Shown piece by piece: positions 25,153 to 34,585 of a DNA stretch of 64,000 nt. The translations under genes and the position numbers were made by a program. The notes beneath the pieces were generated by a model. The model was not told where the DNA came from. It did no database searches and saw nothing but the letters and a program-made list of their open reading frames with translations. Source of the DNA: an uncultured Eubacteriales bacterium (GTDB taxonomy: Bacteria; Bacillota; Clostridia; Christensenellales; CAG-138); assembly GCA_900540495.1 (NCBI GenBank), contig UQGA01000001.1, positions 124,001 to 188,000 of the forward strand, in the 5' to 3' direction. Within the stretch, counting starts at the first letter, position 1. Each line of letters begins with the position of its first letter.

Positions 25153-26592
25153 TCAGCCCGCCGCCTGCGCAGCGGCTGTCTCCGCCTCCAGGCGGCGCAT
25201 GCACTTGTGCCGCACGTACTGGGAGCAGGAAAAATGCGTGAGCGCCGTCACCAGCCACGACACGGGATAGGACAGGTAAATGATATCCAGCGTCGGCCAG
25301 ATGCGGAACACCGTCCAAAGCCATACGATGCGCAGCAGGCAGCAACCCACGAGCGTCACGGTCGTCGAAAGCATGGAGCGCGCAAGACCGCGCAAAACGC
25401 CGGAACCGACCTCCATGAATGCAAGCGTAATATACGGTATGATGAGGATGAAGATGCGCGTCTGCGCCGTCTCATACGCCATGTCGGAGGAGACGTATAG
25501 CCCGATCAGCGGGTGGCGCAGCGACACGATCAGCACCGTGCCGACCACCGCAATGATGCCCGTAACCAGATAACAGGTGCGCATGACCAGCCCGATGCGC
25601 TTGAATTTCCTTGCGCCGTAATGCTGGCTGGTGAACGTGACGGCCGCCTGACAAACGGAATTGGTGGCCGTGTACAGGAACGACTCGATGCTCGAACCGG
25701 CGGCATTGCCGTCGATCACGTCCGATCCGCCGGGGCAGGCGGCGTTGTTAATCCCGATGATCGAGGACTGGATGAGCATGTTGGACAGCGAGAACAGCGC
25801 GCCCTGCACCGCGGCGGGCAACCCGTCGTGCAGGATGTCGCGCAATGCGACGCGATCGAACCGGAGCTTGTGGAACGACAGGCGGCACCAGCTCTGTTCG
25901 TTGCAAAGCCGGACGCCCAACAGCGCCGCGGACGCGGCATTGGAAATGGCGGTGGCCAGAGCCACGCCGTCCACCGACATATCGAACGCGAGCACGAACA
26001 GCAGGTTCAACCCCACGTTGAGCAGGCCGGTAAACGTCAGGATGTACAGCGGCGTGCGCGTATCGCCCTTGGCGCGCAGAATGGCGATCATGAAATTGGC
26101 GACCGCAAGGAACGGGACGCCCGCAAAATACACCCGCGTATAGAGCGTGGCCAGATCGAGGATGTGGCCCTGGTCGCCCATGAGCGTGAGGATCGGCCGG
26201 CTGATGACAAGGCCGATGCACATGCATAACACGCCGGCAAACAGGCCGACCAGCAGCGCCGTATGGACCGATTTTTCCGTGGCCTCCCGATCGCCCCGGC
26301 CGATGTTGCGCGCGACGACCACGCCGGCGCCCACGCCAAAGCCCGTGAACACATTGAGCACAAGGTTGATCAGCGCGTTCGTCGTGCCGATGGAACCGAT
26401 TGCACCGTCCACGCCGGAAAGGCCGACGACGATCATATCCGCCGCGGAATAGCAAACCTGCAGCAGGTTTGTGATCATCAGCGGCAAGACGAAGGCAAAG
26501 ACCTTGCCGAGCAGAGGTCCCTCCAGCATGTTGATATCGCCGGGGCGGAGCAGACCGCCCAGCATATGACGTTTTGCGCCCATTTTCACCAT
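25153..26592 (-). CDS. MATE-family efflux transporter
   Basis: A 479-residue, about 12-helix antiporter, only distantly like the one at 6.8-8.3 kb. The N-terminal MLEGPLLGKVFAFVLPLMITNLLQ and SAADMIVVGLSG are family hallmarks, as are RAKGDTRTPLYILTFTGLLN and GSGVLRGLARSM. The start is either ATG 26592 or the in-frame ATG 26583. The -10 box (26603-26608) is only 10 bases before ATG 26592, so the mRNA leader must be very short. Substrate unknown. Confidence 0.9.
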   Translation of the reverse strand: MVKMGAKRHMLGGLLRPGDINMLEGPLLGKVFAFVLPLMITNLLQVCYSAADMIVVGLSGVDGAIGSIGTTNALINLVLNVFTGFGVGAGVVVARNIGRGDREATEKSVHTALLVGLFAGVLCMCIGLVISRPILTLMGDQGHILDLATLYTRVYFAGVPFLAVANFMIAILRAKGDTRTPLYILTFTGLLNVGLNLLFVLAFDMSVDGVALATAISNAASAALLGVRLCNEQSWCRLSFHKLRFDRVALRDILHDGLPAAVQGALFSLSNMLIQSSIIGINNAACPGGSDVIDGNAAGSSIESFLYTATNSVCQAAVTFTSQHYGARKFKRIGLVMRTCYLVTGIIAVVGTVLIVSLRHPLIGLYVSSDMAYETAQTRIFILIIPYITLAFMEVGSGVLRGLARSMLSTTVTLVGCCLLRIVWLWTVFRIWPTLDIIYLSYPVSWLVTALTHFSCSQYVRHKCMRRLEAETAAAQAAG

Positions 26593-26602
26593 ACCGCATT
26601 AA

Positions 26603-26631
26603 AGTTTACTGCATCGCCTGTGGAAAGTCAA
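26603..26631 (-). promoter_or_regulatory. Promoter of the second MATE gene, very short leader
   Basis: Minus strand TTGACT (26626-26631), 17 bases, TAAACT (26603-26608). Expected transcription start is about 4 bases before ATG 26592. Confidence 0.75.
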
Positions 26632-26708
26632 CCGGTGGAAAGCGGAACGGGGCCTGCAAATGCACAGCCCCGCCGGTTTCGCCGTTTTTTGCCTTTCCTG
26701 CAGGCGTC

Positions 26709-27923
26709 CTATGCAAGGCGCCGCGCCAGGCGCGCACGCACCTCGCCGATGAAAACCGCCGTATTGACAGCGGTTGGCGCAATCCCCTCGGCCAGCGCCA
26801 CGAGATCCTTCGTCATGACGCCGTCGTTGAGCGTCTCCAGACAGGCGGCTTCGAGCTGCTCGCCAAAGGCCGTCAGCGCCGCAAGCCCGTCCAGCTCCCC
26901 GCGCTTTTTGAGCGCCCCGCTCCAGGCGAAAATCGTGGCCATGGGGTTCGTGCTCGTCTCCTCGCCCTTGAGGTAGCGGTAATAGTGCCGCGTCACGGTG
27001 CCGTGCGCCGCCTCATACTCAAACTTGCCGTCCGGGCTGACGAGCACGCTCGTCATCATGGCGAGCGAGCCAAACGCCGTGGAGACCATATCGCTCATCA
27101 CGTCGCCGTCGTAGTTCTTGCACGCCCAGATGAAGCCGCCCTCGCTGCGGATGACGCGGGCGACCGCGTCGTCGATGAGGGTATAGAAATACGTCAGGCC
27201 GCGCGCTTCGAACTGCCGGCGGTACTCCTGTTCGTAGATTTCCTCAAAGATCATCTTGAACGTCTGGTCGTACTGCTTGGAGATCGTATCCTTTGTGGCG
27301 AACCAGAGATCCTGCCCCGTCGTCAGCGCATACTGGAAGCATGCGTGCGCAAAGGAGCGGATGGACGTATCCTTATTGTACATGCCCTGCAGCACGCCGG
27401 GACACTCGAAGTCGTACACCGTTTCACGGAAGGAAGACCCGTCCTCACCGGTGAACAGCAGCTCCGCCCTGCCCTTGCCCGGCACGCGATATTCCGTCGC
27501 GCGGTATACGTCGCCATAGGCGTGGCGCGCGATGGTGATGGGCTTTTTCCAGCTGCGCACGGCCGGACGGACGCTGTCGATGAGGATCGGCGCGCGAAAC
27601 ACCGTGCCGTCGAGGATGGCGCGGATGGTGCCGTTGGGGCTCTTCCACATCTCGTGCAGACCGTATTCCTCCACGCGCTGCCGGTTCGGCGTGATCGTAG
27701 CGCATTTGACGCCCACGCCGTACGTCTTGATCGCTTCGCCGGCCTCGTGCGTCACGCGGTCGGCCGTCTCGTCGCGGTGGCGCAGGCCGAGGTCAAAGTA
27801 TACCGTCCTGAGATCGACAAACGGGATGATCAGCTCATCCTTGATCTGCCGCCACAGGATGCGGGTCATCTCGTCACCGTCCATCTCCACGAGCGGCGTC
27901 GTCATTGCAATGCGTTGTTCCAT
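26709..27923 (-). CDS. icd: NADP-dependent isocitrate dehydrogenase
   Basis: A 404-residue enzyme oxidising isocitrate to 2-oxoglutarate. It belongs to the homodimeric, eukaryote-like subfamily: VEMDGDEMTRILW at the start, WKSPNGTIRAILDGTVFRAP (substrate loop), TIDDAVARVIRSEGGF-like YTLIDDAVARVIRSEGG, KNYDGDVMSDMVS (metal-binding Asp) and EAAHGTVTRHYYRY (NADP loop). The ATG at 26923+1000, that is 27923, follows GGGAGGG. It is 10 bases downstream of the aconitase-family gene, giving a two-step citrate-to-2-oxoglutarate operon for glutamate synthesis. Confidence 0.95.
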   Translation of the reverse strand: MEQRIAMTTPLVEMDGDEMTRILWRQIKDELIIPFVDLRTVYFDLGLRHRDETADRVTHEAGEAIKTYGVGVKCATITPNRQRVEEYGLHEMWKSPNGTIRAILDGTVFRAPILIDSVRPAVRSWKKPITIARHAYGDVYRATEYRVPGKGRAELLFTGEDGSSFRETVYDFECPGVLQGMYNKDTSIRSFAHACFQYALTTGQDLWFATKDTISKQYDQTFKMIFEEIYEQEYRRQFEARGLTYFYTLIDDAVARVIRSEGGFIWACKNYDGDVMSDMVSTAFGSLAMMTSVLVSPDGKFEYEAAHGTVTRHYYRYLKGEETSTNPMATIFAWSGALKKRGELDGLAALTAFGEQLEAACLETLNDGVMTKDLVALAEGIAPTAVNTAVFIGEVRARLARRLA

Positions 27924-27933
27924 ACGTCCCTCC

Positions 27934-30177
27934 CTATCGGTTCTGTGCGGCATAATGGTTCATCAGGCAGCCTTCGAGCAGGATGTTGCGCTCATCGGCC
28001 GTTAGCCCGGCGGCATACAGCACGATCGGCTCCACCGTGCCGTCCCGCCGGATCGCCTGCGCGGCAAACGATTCCGCGCCGCTTTCGAGCGCCTGCCGCA
28101 GGTGCGGCACGAACACAAAATCCCCCGGTTCGTACGGGAAGGGCGTATCCGGCGCGAGCGTAAAGGGCAGGATGCCCCAGTTGATGCAGTTGCTGCGGTA
28201 ACGCTTCGTCGCGTACTCATAACAGATGTTGGCAAGACCGCCCAGCACCCGCTGGCACGAGGCAGCCTGCTCGCGCGCCGAGCCGTCGCCGGGCCGGTTG
28301 GCAAACACGCAGGAGCCGAACTGCGTCGACGGCAGAAGCTCTTCCGCATCGCCCACGCAGGAAAGCGCCGCTGTGATCCGCTCCGGGCGCTCCCCGGCGC
28401 GGCGCGCCGCCTCCAGGGCGGCGGCCGCCTTTGCGCGGCCCACATAGGCCGGCTCGCGGCGCGAAAGCGCAAACTCGGACAGGCGCAACGGGTTGGAGCG
28501 ATACGAGGACGTCTCGCCGGACGGAATCAGCTCGTCCGTGGTGGTCACCGGGTCGCGGATGACCGCCGCCAGCTCCACGAGCAGATGGTCGGAAAGCGCA
28601 TGCATCTTCGGCCAGTCGGTGATGTTCGGCCCGAGGATCAACTCCGCCTCCGGATCGGCCTTGCCAAAGCCGTAATAGCAGCGATGGGCGTAGGCGCTGC
28701 GGTCGAACGTATATTCGACCGGCCCGGTCTCGTACGGCACGTCGGTGGCCGGGGTGATATAGCCGCCGTTGAGCGCCGTAGCGGCGATGGAGCGCGCATC
28801 CATGAGCGCAACTGCGCTGAGCTGCCCCTCGCCGGGCTTGGCGCCCTCCCGATTGGGGAAGTTGCGCGTGGTATGCCGCAGCGACAGGCCGTTGTTGCGC
28901 GGCACGTCGCCCGCGCCGAAACAAGGCCCGCAGAAGGACGGCTTGATGACGGCCCCCGCCTCGAGCAACGCCTGCGTCTTGCCCGCGCGCATGAGCGCAA
29001 GGCTGACCGGGACGCTTGTGGGATATACCGAAAGCGAGAACAGGCCGCTGCCCGTGCTGCCGCCGCGCAGAATGTCCGCCGCCTCGACGATGTTGTCGAA
29101 CAGGCCGCCGGCACAGCCCGCGATGATGCCCTGATCGGCCATCACGCCTTCCGGACGGATCTTGGAGCGCAGGTCGAGGACGGCCGAGGCGCCGAAGCGT
29201 TCGCGCGCCTCCGCCTCAACCGCCTGCAGCAGCTCGTCCGCGCGCGACAGAAACTCACGAATGGGATACGCGTTCGACGGATGGAACGGCAGCGCGATCA
29301 TCGGCTCCACCGTGTCGAGCGCGATGTGCACCATGCGATCGTAATACGCGCCCTCCTCCGGTTCCAGCGGCCGGTACGCCTCCGGCCTGCCGTGCGTATC
29401 AAAATACGCCTTCACGCGCGCATCCGTCTGCCACACGGACGAGAGACAGGTCGTTTCCGTCGTCATCACGTCCACGCCGTTGCGGAAATCCACCGGCAAC
29501 GACGCAACGCCGGGCCCGACGAACTCCAGCACGCGATTTTTGACAAAGCCGTTTGCAAACGTGGCCTGCACGAGTGCAAGCGCCACATCGTGCGGACCGA
29601 CGCCCTTTGCCGGCGCGCCGGTCAGATATACGAGCACGACCTCCGGCTCCGGAATATCGTAGGTATGGCGGAGCAGCTGCTTGACCAGTTCCGGGCCGCC
29701 CTCGCCCACGCCCATCGTGCCGAGCGCACCGTAGCGCGTATGGCTGTCGGACCCGAGGATCATGCTGCCGCAGGCCGCCATTTCCTCGCGGGCATAGGAA
29801 TGGATGACGCTCTGGTTCGCGGGCACATAGATCCCGCCGTATTTTTTCGCCGCCGAAAGGCCGAACGCATGGTCGTCCTCGTTGATCGTGCCGCCCACCG
29901 CGCAGAGGCTGTTGTGGCAGTTGGTCATGGCGTACGGCACGGGAAACGCCGTCAGTCCGCTGGCGCGCGCCGTCTGGATGATGCCGACATAGGTGATGTC
30001 GTGCGAAATGAGCGCGTCAAAGCGGATGCAAAGCCGCCCCGCCCCCGCGTCCGCAACGTTGTGCGCGCGCAGAATGCGGTATGCGATGGTCTTTTCACGG
30101 CCGCCGCGCGCGTCCGCCGACGCCGGGCACGGTTTCCCATCGTGCAAAACAACGGGCCGCTGTTCGAGTTTGATCAT
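27934..30177 (-). CDS. Aconitase-family hydratase (YbhJ-like), probable aconitate hydratase
   Basis: A 747-residue member of the aconitase superfamily. Cluster and active-site stretches visible: GSDSHTRYGALGTMGVGEGG, TTETTCLSSVW and PSFCGPCFGAGD (the CxxC pair plus a single Cys expected for the [4Fe-4S] cluster), and the swivel domain SNPLRLSEFALSRREP onward. It is closest in layout and size to the E. coli YbhJ branch rather than classic AcnA/AcnB. The ATG at 30177 is chosen because the family-like sequence starts there, although its ribosome site (AGGGGG) is distant. Co-transcription with icd supports aconitase activity; citrate synthase is not in the window. Confidence 0.85.
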   Translation of the reverse strand: MIKLEQRPVVLHDGKPCPASADARGGREKTIAYRILRAHNVADAGAGRLCIRFDALISHDITYVGIIQTARASGLTAFPVPYAMTNCHNSLCAVGGTINEDDHAFGLSAAKKYGGIYVPANQSVIHSYAREEMAACGSMILGSDSHTRYGALGTMGVGEGGPELVKQLLRHTYDIPEPEVVLVYLTGAPAKGVGPHDVALALVQATFANGFVKNRVLEFVGPGVASLPVDFRNGVDVMTTETTCLSSVWQTDARVKAYFDTHGRPEAYRPLEPEEGAYYDRMVHIALDTVEPMIALPFHPSNAYPIREFLSRADELLQAVEAEARERFGASAVLDLRSKIRPEGVMADQGIIAGCAGGLFDNIVEAADILRGGSTGSGLFSLSVYPTSVPVSLALMRAGKTQALLEAGAVIKPSFCGPCFGAGDVPRNNGLSLRHTTRNFPNREGAKPGEGQLSAVALMDARSIAATALNGGYITPATDVPYETGPVEYTFDRSAYAHRCYYGFGKADPEAELILGPNITDWPKMHALSDHLLVELAAVIRDPVTTTDELIPSGETSSYRSNPLRLSEFALSRREPAYVGRAKAAAALEAARRAGERPERITAALSCVGDAEELLPSTQFGSCVFANRPGDGSAREQAASCQRVLGGLANICYEYATKRYRSNCINWGILPFTLAPDTPFPYEPGDFVFVPHLRQALESGAESFAAQAIRRDGTVEPIVLYAAGLTADERNILLEGCLMNHYAAQNR

Positions 30178-30254
30178 AAATCCGGTTGCCCCCTTCCCGC
30201 CGCACAAAGACACGGCAGCGCCGCGCATCTCCCGGCGCACAGGTATAATCATAT

Positions 30255-30283
30255 ATTATATAAGCAATGACGCCGAATGTCCA
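30255..30283 (-). promoter_or_regulatory. Promoter of the hydratase-icd operon
   Basis: Minus strand TGGACA (30278-30283), 17 bases, TATAAT (30255-30260), in a short AT-rich island. Confidence 0.8.
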
Positions 30284-30323
30284 GCCCGTTTCCGGCGTTC
30301 GCCGCAATTTAGCGGCGAACGGA

Positions 30324-32363
30324 TCACAGCAGCTCGCGCTTGAACGGCCCGCGCGTGCGGGGCGTGTCGAGCGGGCGGCCATGCAGGAATGCCTCGATGA
30401 TCGCGGCGCAGTCGTCCGGCGTCTCCGACGTAAAATACAGCGTGACAAAATCCATCCCGTCGAACCGCTCGCCGCCCAGATACAACGGCAGGCTGTTATA
30501 CAGCACGGAATAGCGCCGCCCTTCGCAGCGGACCGGGAACGCCACGCCGCGCCGGTCCGTCAGCACCCCCCCGCCGCGGCAGTCGCCGCAACCGTTCGTC
30601 CCCTGCAACGGGCAGGCCCGAAAGTACATCAGCGGCAGGCGGCCATAGGCGACCACGCCGCGCGGCAGCGTCCCGCCCATGCGCAGCGCGGCGCGCTGCG
30701 GCAATTCAAACGAGAGCGTCATGTCCGCCGCGCCCAGCGCAGCGTAAGCCGCGAGCGATTCGGCATGCGTCGCGTTGAGCCCGAAGCCGCCGTGAATCCG
30801 CAGCGACAGGCGGCGTGACGGCGCAAAGCCATACAGGTTCTCTACCAGCACGGCGGAAAGGCCCGCTTCGCGCAGGGTTTGCAGGCGATCGGCGAGCCGC
30901 GCCTCGTCGCCGGGATAGAGCGCCCGCGGCAGCTCCGCCACGAGCCGCTCCCCGTATTGCGCGATGAGCGGCGGCGTGACGGCGTTGATCGGCAGGATGA
31001 TGCGCTCGGCCGCGTCTGCGGCGCAGATCTGTTCCGCACGCGCAAAGCGCAGGCGCAGCGCCGGCATCGCCGGCCCATTGTGCGGTACGGCGGGCAGCGG
31101 ACCGCCAGCCGTCACGGGCAGCGCCGCGACGCGCTCCCGACCGGCCAACAGGGCGTCAAGCGCCTCGCGCCGCATGGCGTTGAGCGAGGCGGCGCCCAGC
31201 GGCGGGAGCGCGCCGGAGAAGTCCGCCCTGCGCAGGAAGAACGGCGTGCCGCCCGTCTTCTGGAGGCTGCGCATGGCACGCGCCTGCAGCTCCTGCGGCG
31301 TACCGGGCGCGTTGGGCGCGCCGGCCGGCGCACAGGCAACGGCGCTGTTCTTCCCGTCGGTCACGATAAGGCGGGGCGGGACGGACGCGCCGTCAAGCCG
31401 CATATCCACCGCCACGCGCGGCCGCTCGGATCGATAGAGCTGTGAAAGCTTGCCCAAAACCGGCGCGGCGGCGACAACATCCTCCCGCGTGCGCGCGCCG
31501 AACATATCGAGCGTGCGACGTCCGGTCAAATATCCGTCGGTAAATCCACTGCGGGAAAAAACCGCGCGCAAAGCGGTGAGGTCCGGCTGTTCGCCCGCCC
31601 GGGCCGCCACGCACGCCGTCACGGCCGCCGCCACATATTCCGGGCGTTTCATGCGGCCCTCGATCTTGAGCGAACATACGCCGGCGGCGCGCAACGCCTC
31701 CAGATGCTTCAGTCCGCACAGATCCTTGAGCGAGAGCGCATACGGCCGTGCGCCGTGGCGGAAGTCGAGCCGGCACGGCTGCGCGCACAGGCCGCGGTTG
31801 CCGCTGCGCCCGCCAAGCATGCAGGAGAGCGTGCAGCAGCCGGACATGCTCATGCACAGCGCGCCGTGGATAAACACCTCGATTTCCAGCGGCGTGGATG
31901 AGGCGATGGCGGCGATCTCCTCCACGGTCAGCTCCCGGGCAAGCACCGCGCGCGAAAAGCCGAGGCGGCCCAGCATTTCCACGCCCGCGGCATTGTGCAC
32001 GGCCATTTGCGTGGAGGCGTGCAGGGGCAACGAGGGACACACGCGGCGTACGAGCGCGGCGGCGCCGATATCCTGCACGATCACGGCATCCGCGCCCGCA
32101 GCCGCAACGTCGCGCACAGCATCCGCAAACGCATCCAGCTCCGCATCCAGCAGAAGCGTGTTGAGCGCGACATGCACGCGCACCCCCCGCGCATGGCAAT
32201 ACGCCACGGCGCGTTGGAGGGCCTGCGCGTCAAAGTTTGCCGCGTTGCGGCGCGCGTTGAAAGCGGAAAGGCCGAGATAGACCGCGTCCGCGCCACAGCG
32301 CACCGCCGCTAAAAGCTGTTCCTGCGCGCCGACAGGCGCAAGGATCTCCAGTTGTGAGCGCAA
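30324..32363 (-). CDS. U32-family peptidase with DUF3656-type extension (RlhA-like)
   Basis: A 679-residue protein. The N-terminal half is the U32 collagenase-like TIM barrel (LEILAPVGAQEQLLAAVRCGADAVYLG; VFIHGALCMSMSGCCTLSCMLGGRSGNRGLCAQPCR, here described as the family's cysteine-rich signature around 175-210), followed by the DUF3656-type domain and a C-terminal segment with four more cysteines (ACPLQGTNGCGDCRGGG). The large U32 proteins include RlhA, which hydroxylates 23S rRNA, so an RNA-modifying role is as likely as proteolysis. A TTG at 32363 follows GGAGGG and is the likely start. Last gene of a four-gene minus-strand run. Confidence 0.88.
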   Translation of the reverse strand: MRSQLEILAPVGAQEQLLAAVRCGADAVYLGLSAFNARRNAANFDAQALQRAVAYCHARGVRVHVALNTLLLDAELDAFADAVRDVAAAGADAVIVQDIGAAALVRRVCPSLPLHASTQMAVHNAAGVEMLGRLGFSRAVLARELTVEEIAAIASSTPLEIEVFIHGALCMSMSGCCTLSCMLGGRSGNRGLCAQPCRLDFRHGARPYALSLKDLCGLKHLEALRAAGVCSLKIEGRMKRPEYVAAAVTACVAARAGEQPDLTALRAVFSRSGFTDGYLTGRRTLDMFGARTREDVVAAAPVLGKLSQLYRSERPRVAVDMRLDGASVPPRLIVTDGKNSAVACAPAGAPNAPGTPQELQARAMRSLQKTGGTPFFLRRADFSGALPPLGAASLNAMRREALDALLAGRERVAALPVTAGGPLPAVPHNGPAMPALRLRFARAEQICAADAAERIILPINAVTPPLIAQYGERLVAELPRALYPGDEARLADRLQTLREAGLSAVLVENLYGFAPSRRLSLRIHGGFGLNATHAESLAAYAALGAADMTLSFELPQRAALRMGGTLPRGVVAYGRLPLMYFRACPLQGTNGCGDCRGGGVLTDRRGVAFPVRCEGRRYSVLYNSLPLYLGGERFDGMDFVTLYFTSETPDDCAAIIEAFLHGRPLDTPRTRGPFKRELL

Positions 32364-32402
32364 AAGCCGTTTCCCTCCTTTCCCCAACGCCTGCAAGATG
32401 CG

Positions 32403-32870
32403 TTAACGCCCGCGGGCTGCCGGCCTGCGCGCGCAGGCCGGGCGGTTCTCTTCCTGCGGCTGCGCAAGCACGCCGGTTTCCGTCAGCCTGCGGCGCAGAT
32501 CTTCCAGATACGCCCGCTGCTGCCACCGGAGATAGAGGACGGCAAGCGGCGCCAACCACCGGCGGCGAAGCGTAACGCGCTCCGTAAACGTCAGCCGCAC
32601 GCCGCCCTTTTCCGGCTCAAACAGGCCCGTCCAACGGCCGGTCAGGTTCCGGTTTTCCAGATCGAACGCCCAGCGGCGGCACGGCTCGCAGGCCGTGACG
32701 GTAAACACGGTGGCAACGCCGCCCCGCGCGCGCTCGACAAAGCGCCCGTCCGGCAGCATCTCGGTCGCAAGCAGGTCGCTGCGCCAGCCGGTGTCCGAAA
32801 GATCGGTGACGACCGCCCAGACCGCTTCGGCATCGCAGGGCAAAAAGGCCGTGATACGGGAAACCGGCAT
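32403..32870 (-). CDS. SRPBCC (START-like) domain protein
   Basis: A 155-residue protein of the polyketide cyclase/SRPBCC fold: an N-terminal strand and helices (CDAEAVWAVVTDLSDTGWRSD), a strand GVRLTFTERVTLRRRW and a long C-terminal helix YLRWQQRAYLEDLRRRLTETG. Such domains enclose a hydrophobic ligand pocket. AAAGGAGG precedes the ATG. Position between the U32 and DUF362 genes suggests shared transcription, but the ligand is unknown. Confidence 0.8.
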   Translation of the reverse strand: MPVSRITAFLPCDAEAVWAVVTDLSDTGWRSDLLATEMLPDGRFVERARGGVATVFTVTACEPCRRWAFDLENRNLTGRWTGLFEPEKGGVRLTFTERVTLRRRWLAPLAVLYLRWQQRAYLEDLRRRLTETGVLAQPQEENRPACARRPAARGR

Positions 32871-32906
32871 GAAAATCCTCCTTTGCTGCGGCCAAAGCGC
32901 GCCGGA

Positions 32907-34073
32907 TTATTTCGTCGGAGCGAGCAGGCGCGCCGCCAACGGCCGCCTGACGACCATCGCCCCGGCGGGGCAAAACTCCTGACAACAGAAGCAGCGGATG
33001 CAGGCGCTGCGCCGGATGGAGGGACGGCCTCCCCGCATGGTGATCGCGTGCGCCGGACAGACCGAGGCGCAACGCGCACAACCGGTGCAGGCTGCGGCCC
33101 GGCACGCGGGGACGGACGCAATCGCGCGCCGCGCCGCCGCGCTGAACGCCCGCCCCAGTACGCCCGGCAGGCTGTCGCCAAATTGCAGGTCCGCGCTGCT
33201 GTTGCTGCGCGCAAACCCCGGCGCCGCGAACGCCGCAAGCGGCGCGTCGCCCCACGCCTTCAGCTCGCTTGCCCGGGACGGGGCTAGCCCGCGGTCGGCG
33301 GCGGCCCGCAGCGTCGGCACATCGTCGCAACCAAGCCCGATGAGCGAGGCGCACGCAAGGTCAAGCGCATACGGGGAATCCGAAACGAGCAGGCAACCGA
33401 GCGGATAGGGCGCCCCGCGCGCCGGCCCGTTGCCCTCCATCGCCACAATCGCATCGGCCACGCACAGCCGCAGGCGCGGGCGGAAATACTCGTTGAGATC
33501 GACAAGCATGTTCGCAAACGCGCGCTGCTCCGGAAAGCGGAAATGATATTCGGGCTTGACGGTGCCGGGAATCGTGCCGAACAGATTTTTGACCGCAGCC
33601 GTCATGCCCATCATGCCGTGGGTTTTGAGTTTACACACGTTGATAATCGCGTCCGCGTCGTCCAGATACGCCGTATACAGAAACGACTTTGCGCTGACCG
33701 CCGCATCAAAGCGCGCCTGCGCCACGGCCACGTTGCGGTTGAGCCGCGCGCCCGCCTCTTGGCAAAGGGCCAGGCCGGATGTGGCATACACATGGGCGAG
33801 CAATGCCGATGTGAACGGTCCGCCGGGGCTGTCCCCGATCACGACCTCCGCGCCCCGCTCCACCAGCAGTTCCGTCAGCGCCGCCAGCACGGCCGGATGC
33901 GTCGCCACCGCCTGCTCGGGCTTTGCCGCAGTGAGCAGATTCGTTTTGAGCGCCACGCGCATGCCCGGCTCCACCCAGTCCAGCCCGCCAAAGGGCTCCA
34001 ACGCGCGTACAAGCGCGGCGCGCACCCCGGCCATCTCATAGCTTTTACAACCGGCGACGGCAACCGCCGGCAT
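32907..34073 (-). CDS. DUF362 protein with two C-terminal [4Fe-4S] ferredoxin motifs
   Basis: A 388-residue cytoplasmic protein. The DUF362 domain fills the first 300 residues (MRVALKTNLLTAAKPEQAVATHP; GDSPGGPF; DDADAIINVCKLKTHGMMGMTAAVKNLFG, given here in pieces). The tail has two cluster motifs, CTGCARCASVCPAHAI and CIRCFCCQEFCPAGAM. DUF362 proteins are widespread in anaerobes and lack a proven reaction; the clusters point to electron transfer. The ATG at 34073 is preferred since GGAGGGG lies 6 bases before it. It follows the ECF S-component gene by 17 bases. Confidence 0.9.
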   Translation of the reverse strand: MPAVAVAGCKSYEMAGVRAALVRALEPFGGLDWVEPGMRVALKTNLLTAAKPEQAVATHPAVLAALTELLVERGAEVVIGDSPGGPFTSALLAHVYATSGLALCQEAGARLNRNVAVAQARFDAAVSAKSFLYTAYLDDADAIINVCKLKTHGMMGMTAAVKNLFGTIPGTVKPEYHFRFPEQRAFANMLVDLNEYFRPRLRLCVADAIVAMEGNGPARGAPYPLGCLLVSDSPYALDLACASLIGLGCDDVPTLRAAADRGLAPSRASELKAWGDAPLAAFAAPGFARSNSSADLQFGDSLPGVLGRAFSAAARRAIASVPACRAAACTGCARCASVCPAHAITMRGGRPSIRRSACIRCFCCQEFCPAGAMVVRRPLAARLLAPTK

Positions 34074-34090
34074 CGGGTTCCCCTCCATGT

Positions 34091-34585
34091 TCAACGCTTC
34101 CCCCCGGTTGCGGCGCGCACGGCCAGTGTCAGCACGTGTGCGGCGGCCGCGCCGACAAGGCATTGCAGCGCGTTAAATCCAACGTTGGCCCATGCGGAAG
34201 CCGCGCCGTAGAGCGCCGTTTCATACACAAAATAACCGGCCGGCACGAGCAGGGCCGCCAGCATCAACGCCAGAAGCGACAGCCCCCGCGGCAGCCTCCT
34301 GCGCAGAAACGCCGCCAGCAGCGCCATGCCGCCCTTGATGAGAAACGTGGCGGGCGCATACACGCCGTACCCCAGCAGAAGATCCGCAAGAGCAGAGCCC
34401 ACGGCCGCGCAGGCCGCGCCCCACCAGCCGCCCAGCAGCGCCGCGGCGGTCAGCGCGCCTGCGTCGCCCAGGTTGAGATAACCGACCCCGCCCGGCAGGG
34501 GGATGGACACCACGACGGTGAGCAGTATCACCGCCGCAGTCAACAGGCCGGCCTTGGCAAGCGTCTGAATTGTCTTATCGTGCAT
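34091..34585 (-). CDS. ECF transporter S component (substrate-binding membrane subunit)
   Basis: A 164-residue membrane protein with about five or six helices. GGVGYLNLGDAGALTAAALLGG and GSALADLLLGYGVYAPATFLIKGGMALLA match the ECF-type S-component family that includes riboflavin-like and HmpT-like proteins. S components capture a vitamin or related substrate and pair with a shared EcfAA'T module, which is not encoded here. The ATG at 34585 is chosen because MHDKTIQTLAKAGLL fits the family; a possible TATAAT box lies at 34721-34726. The substrate cannot be named. Confidence 0.88.
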   Translation of the reverse strand: MHDKTIQTLAKAGLLTAAVILLTVVVSIPLPGGVGYLNLGDAGALTAAALLGGWWGAACAAVGSALADLLLGYGVYAPATFLIKGGMALLAAFLRRRLPRGLSLLALMLAALLVPAGYFVYETALYGAASAWANVGFNALQCLVGAAAAHVLTLAVRAATGGKR

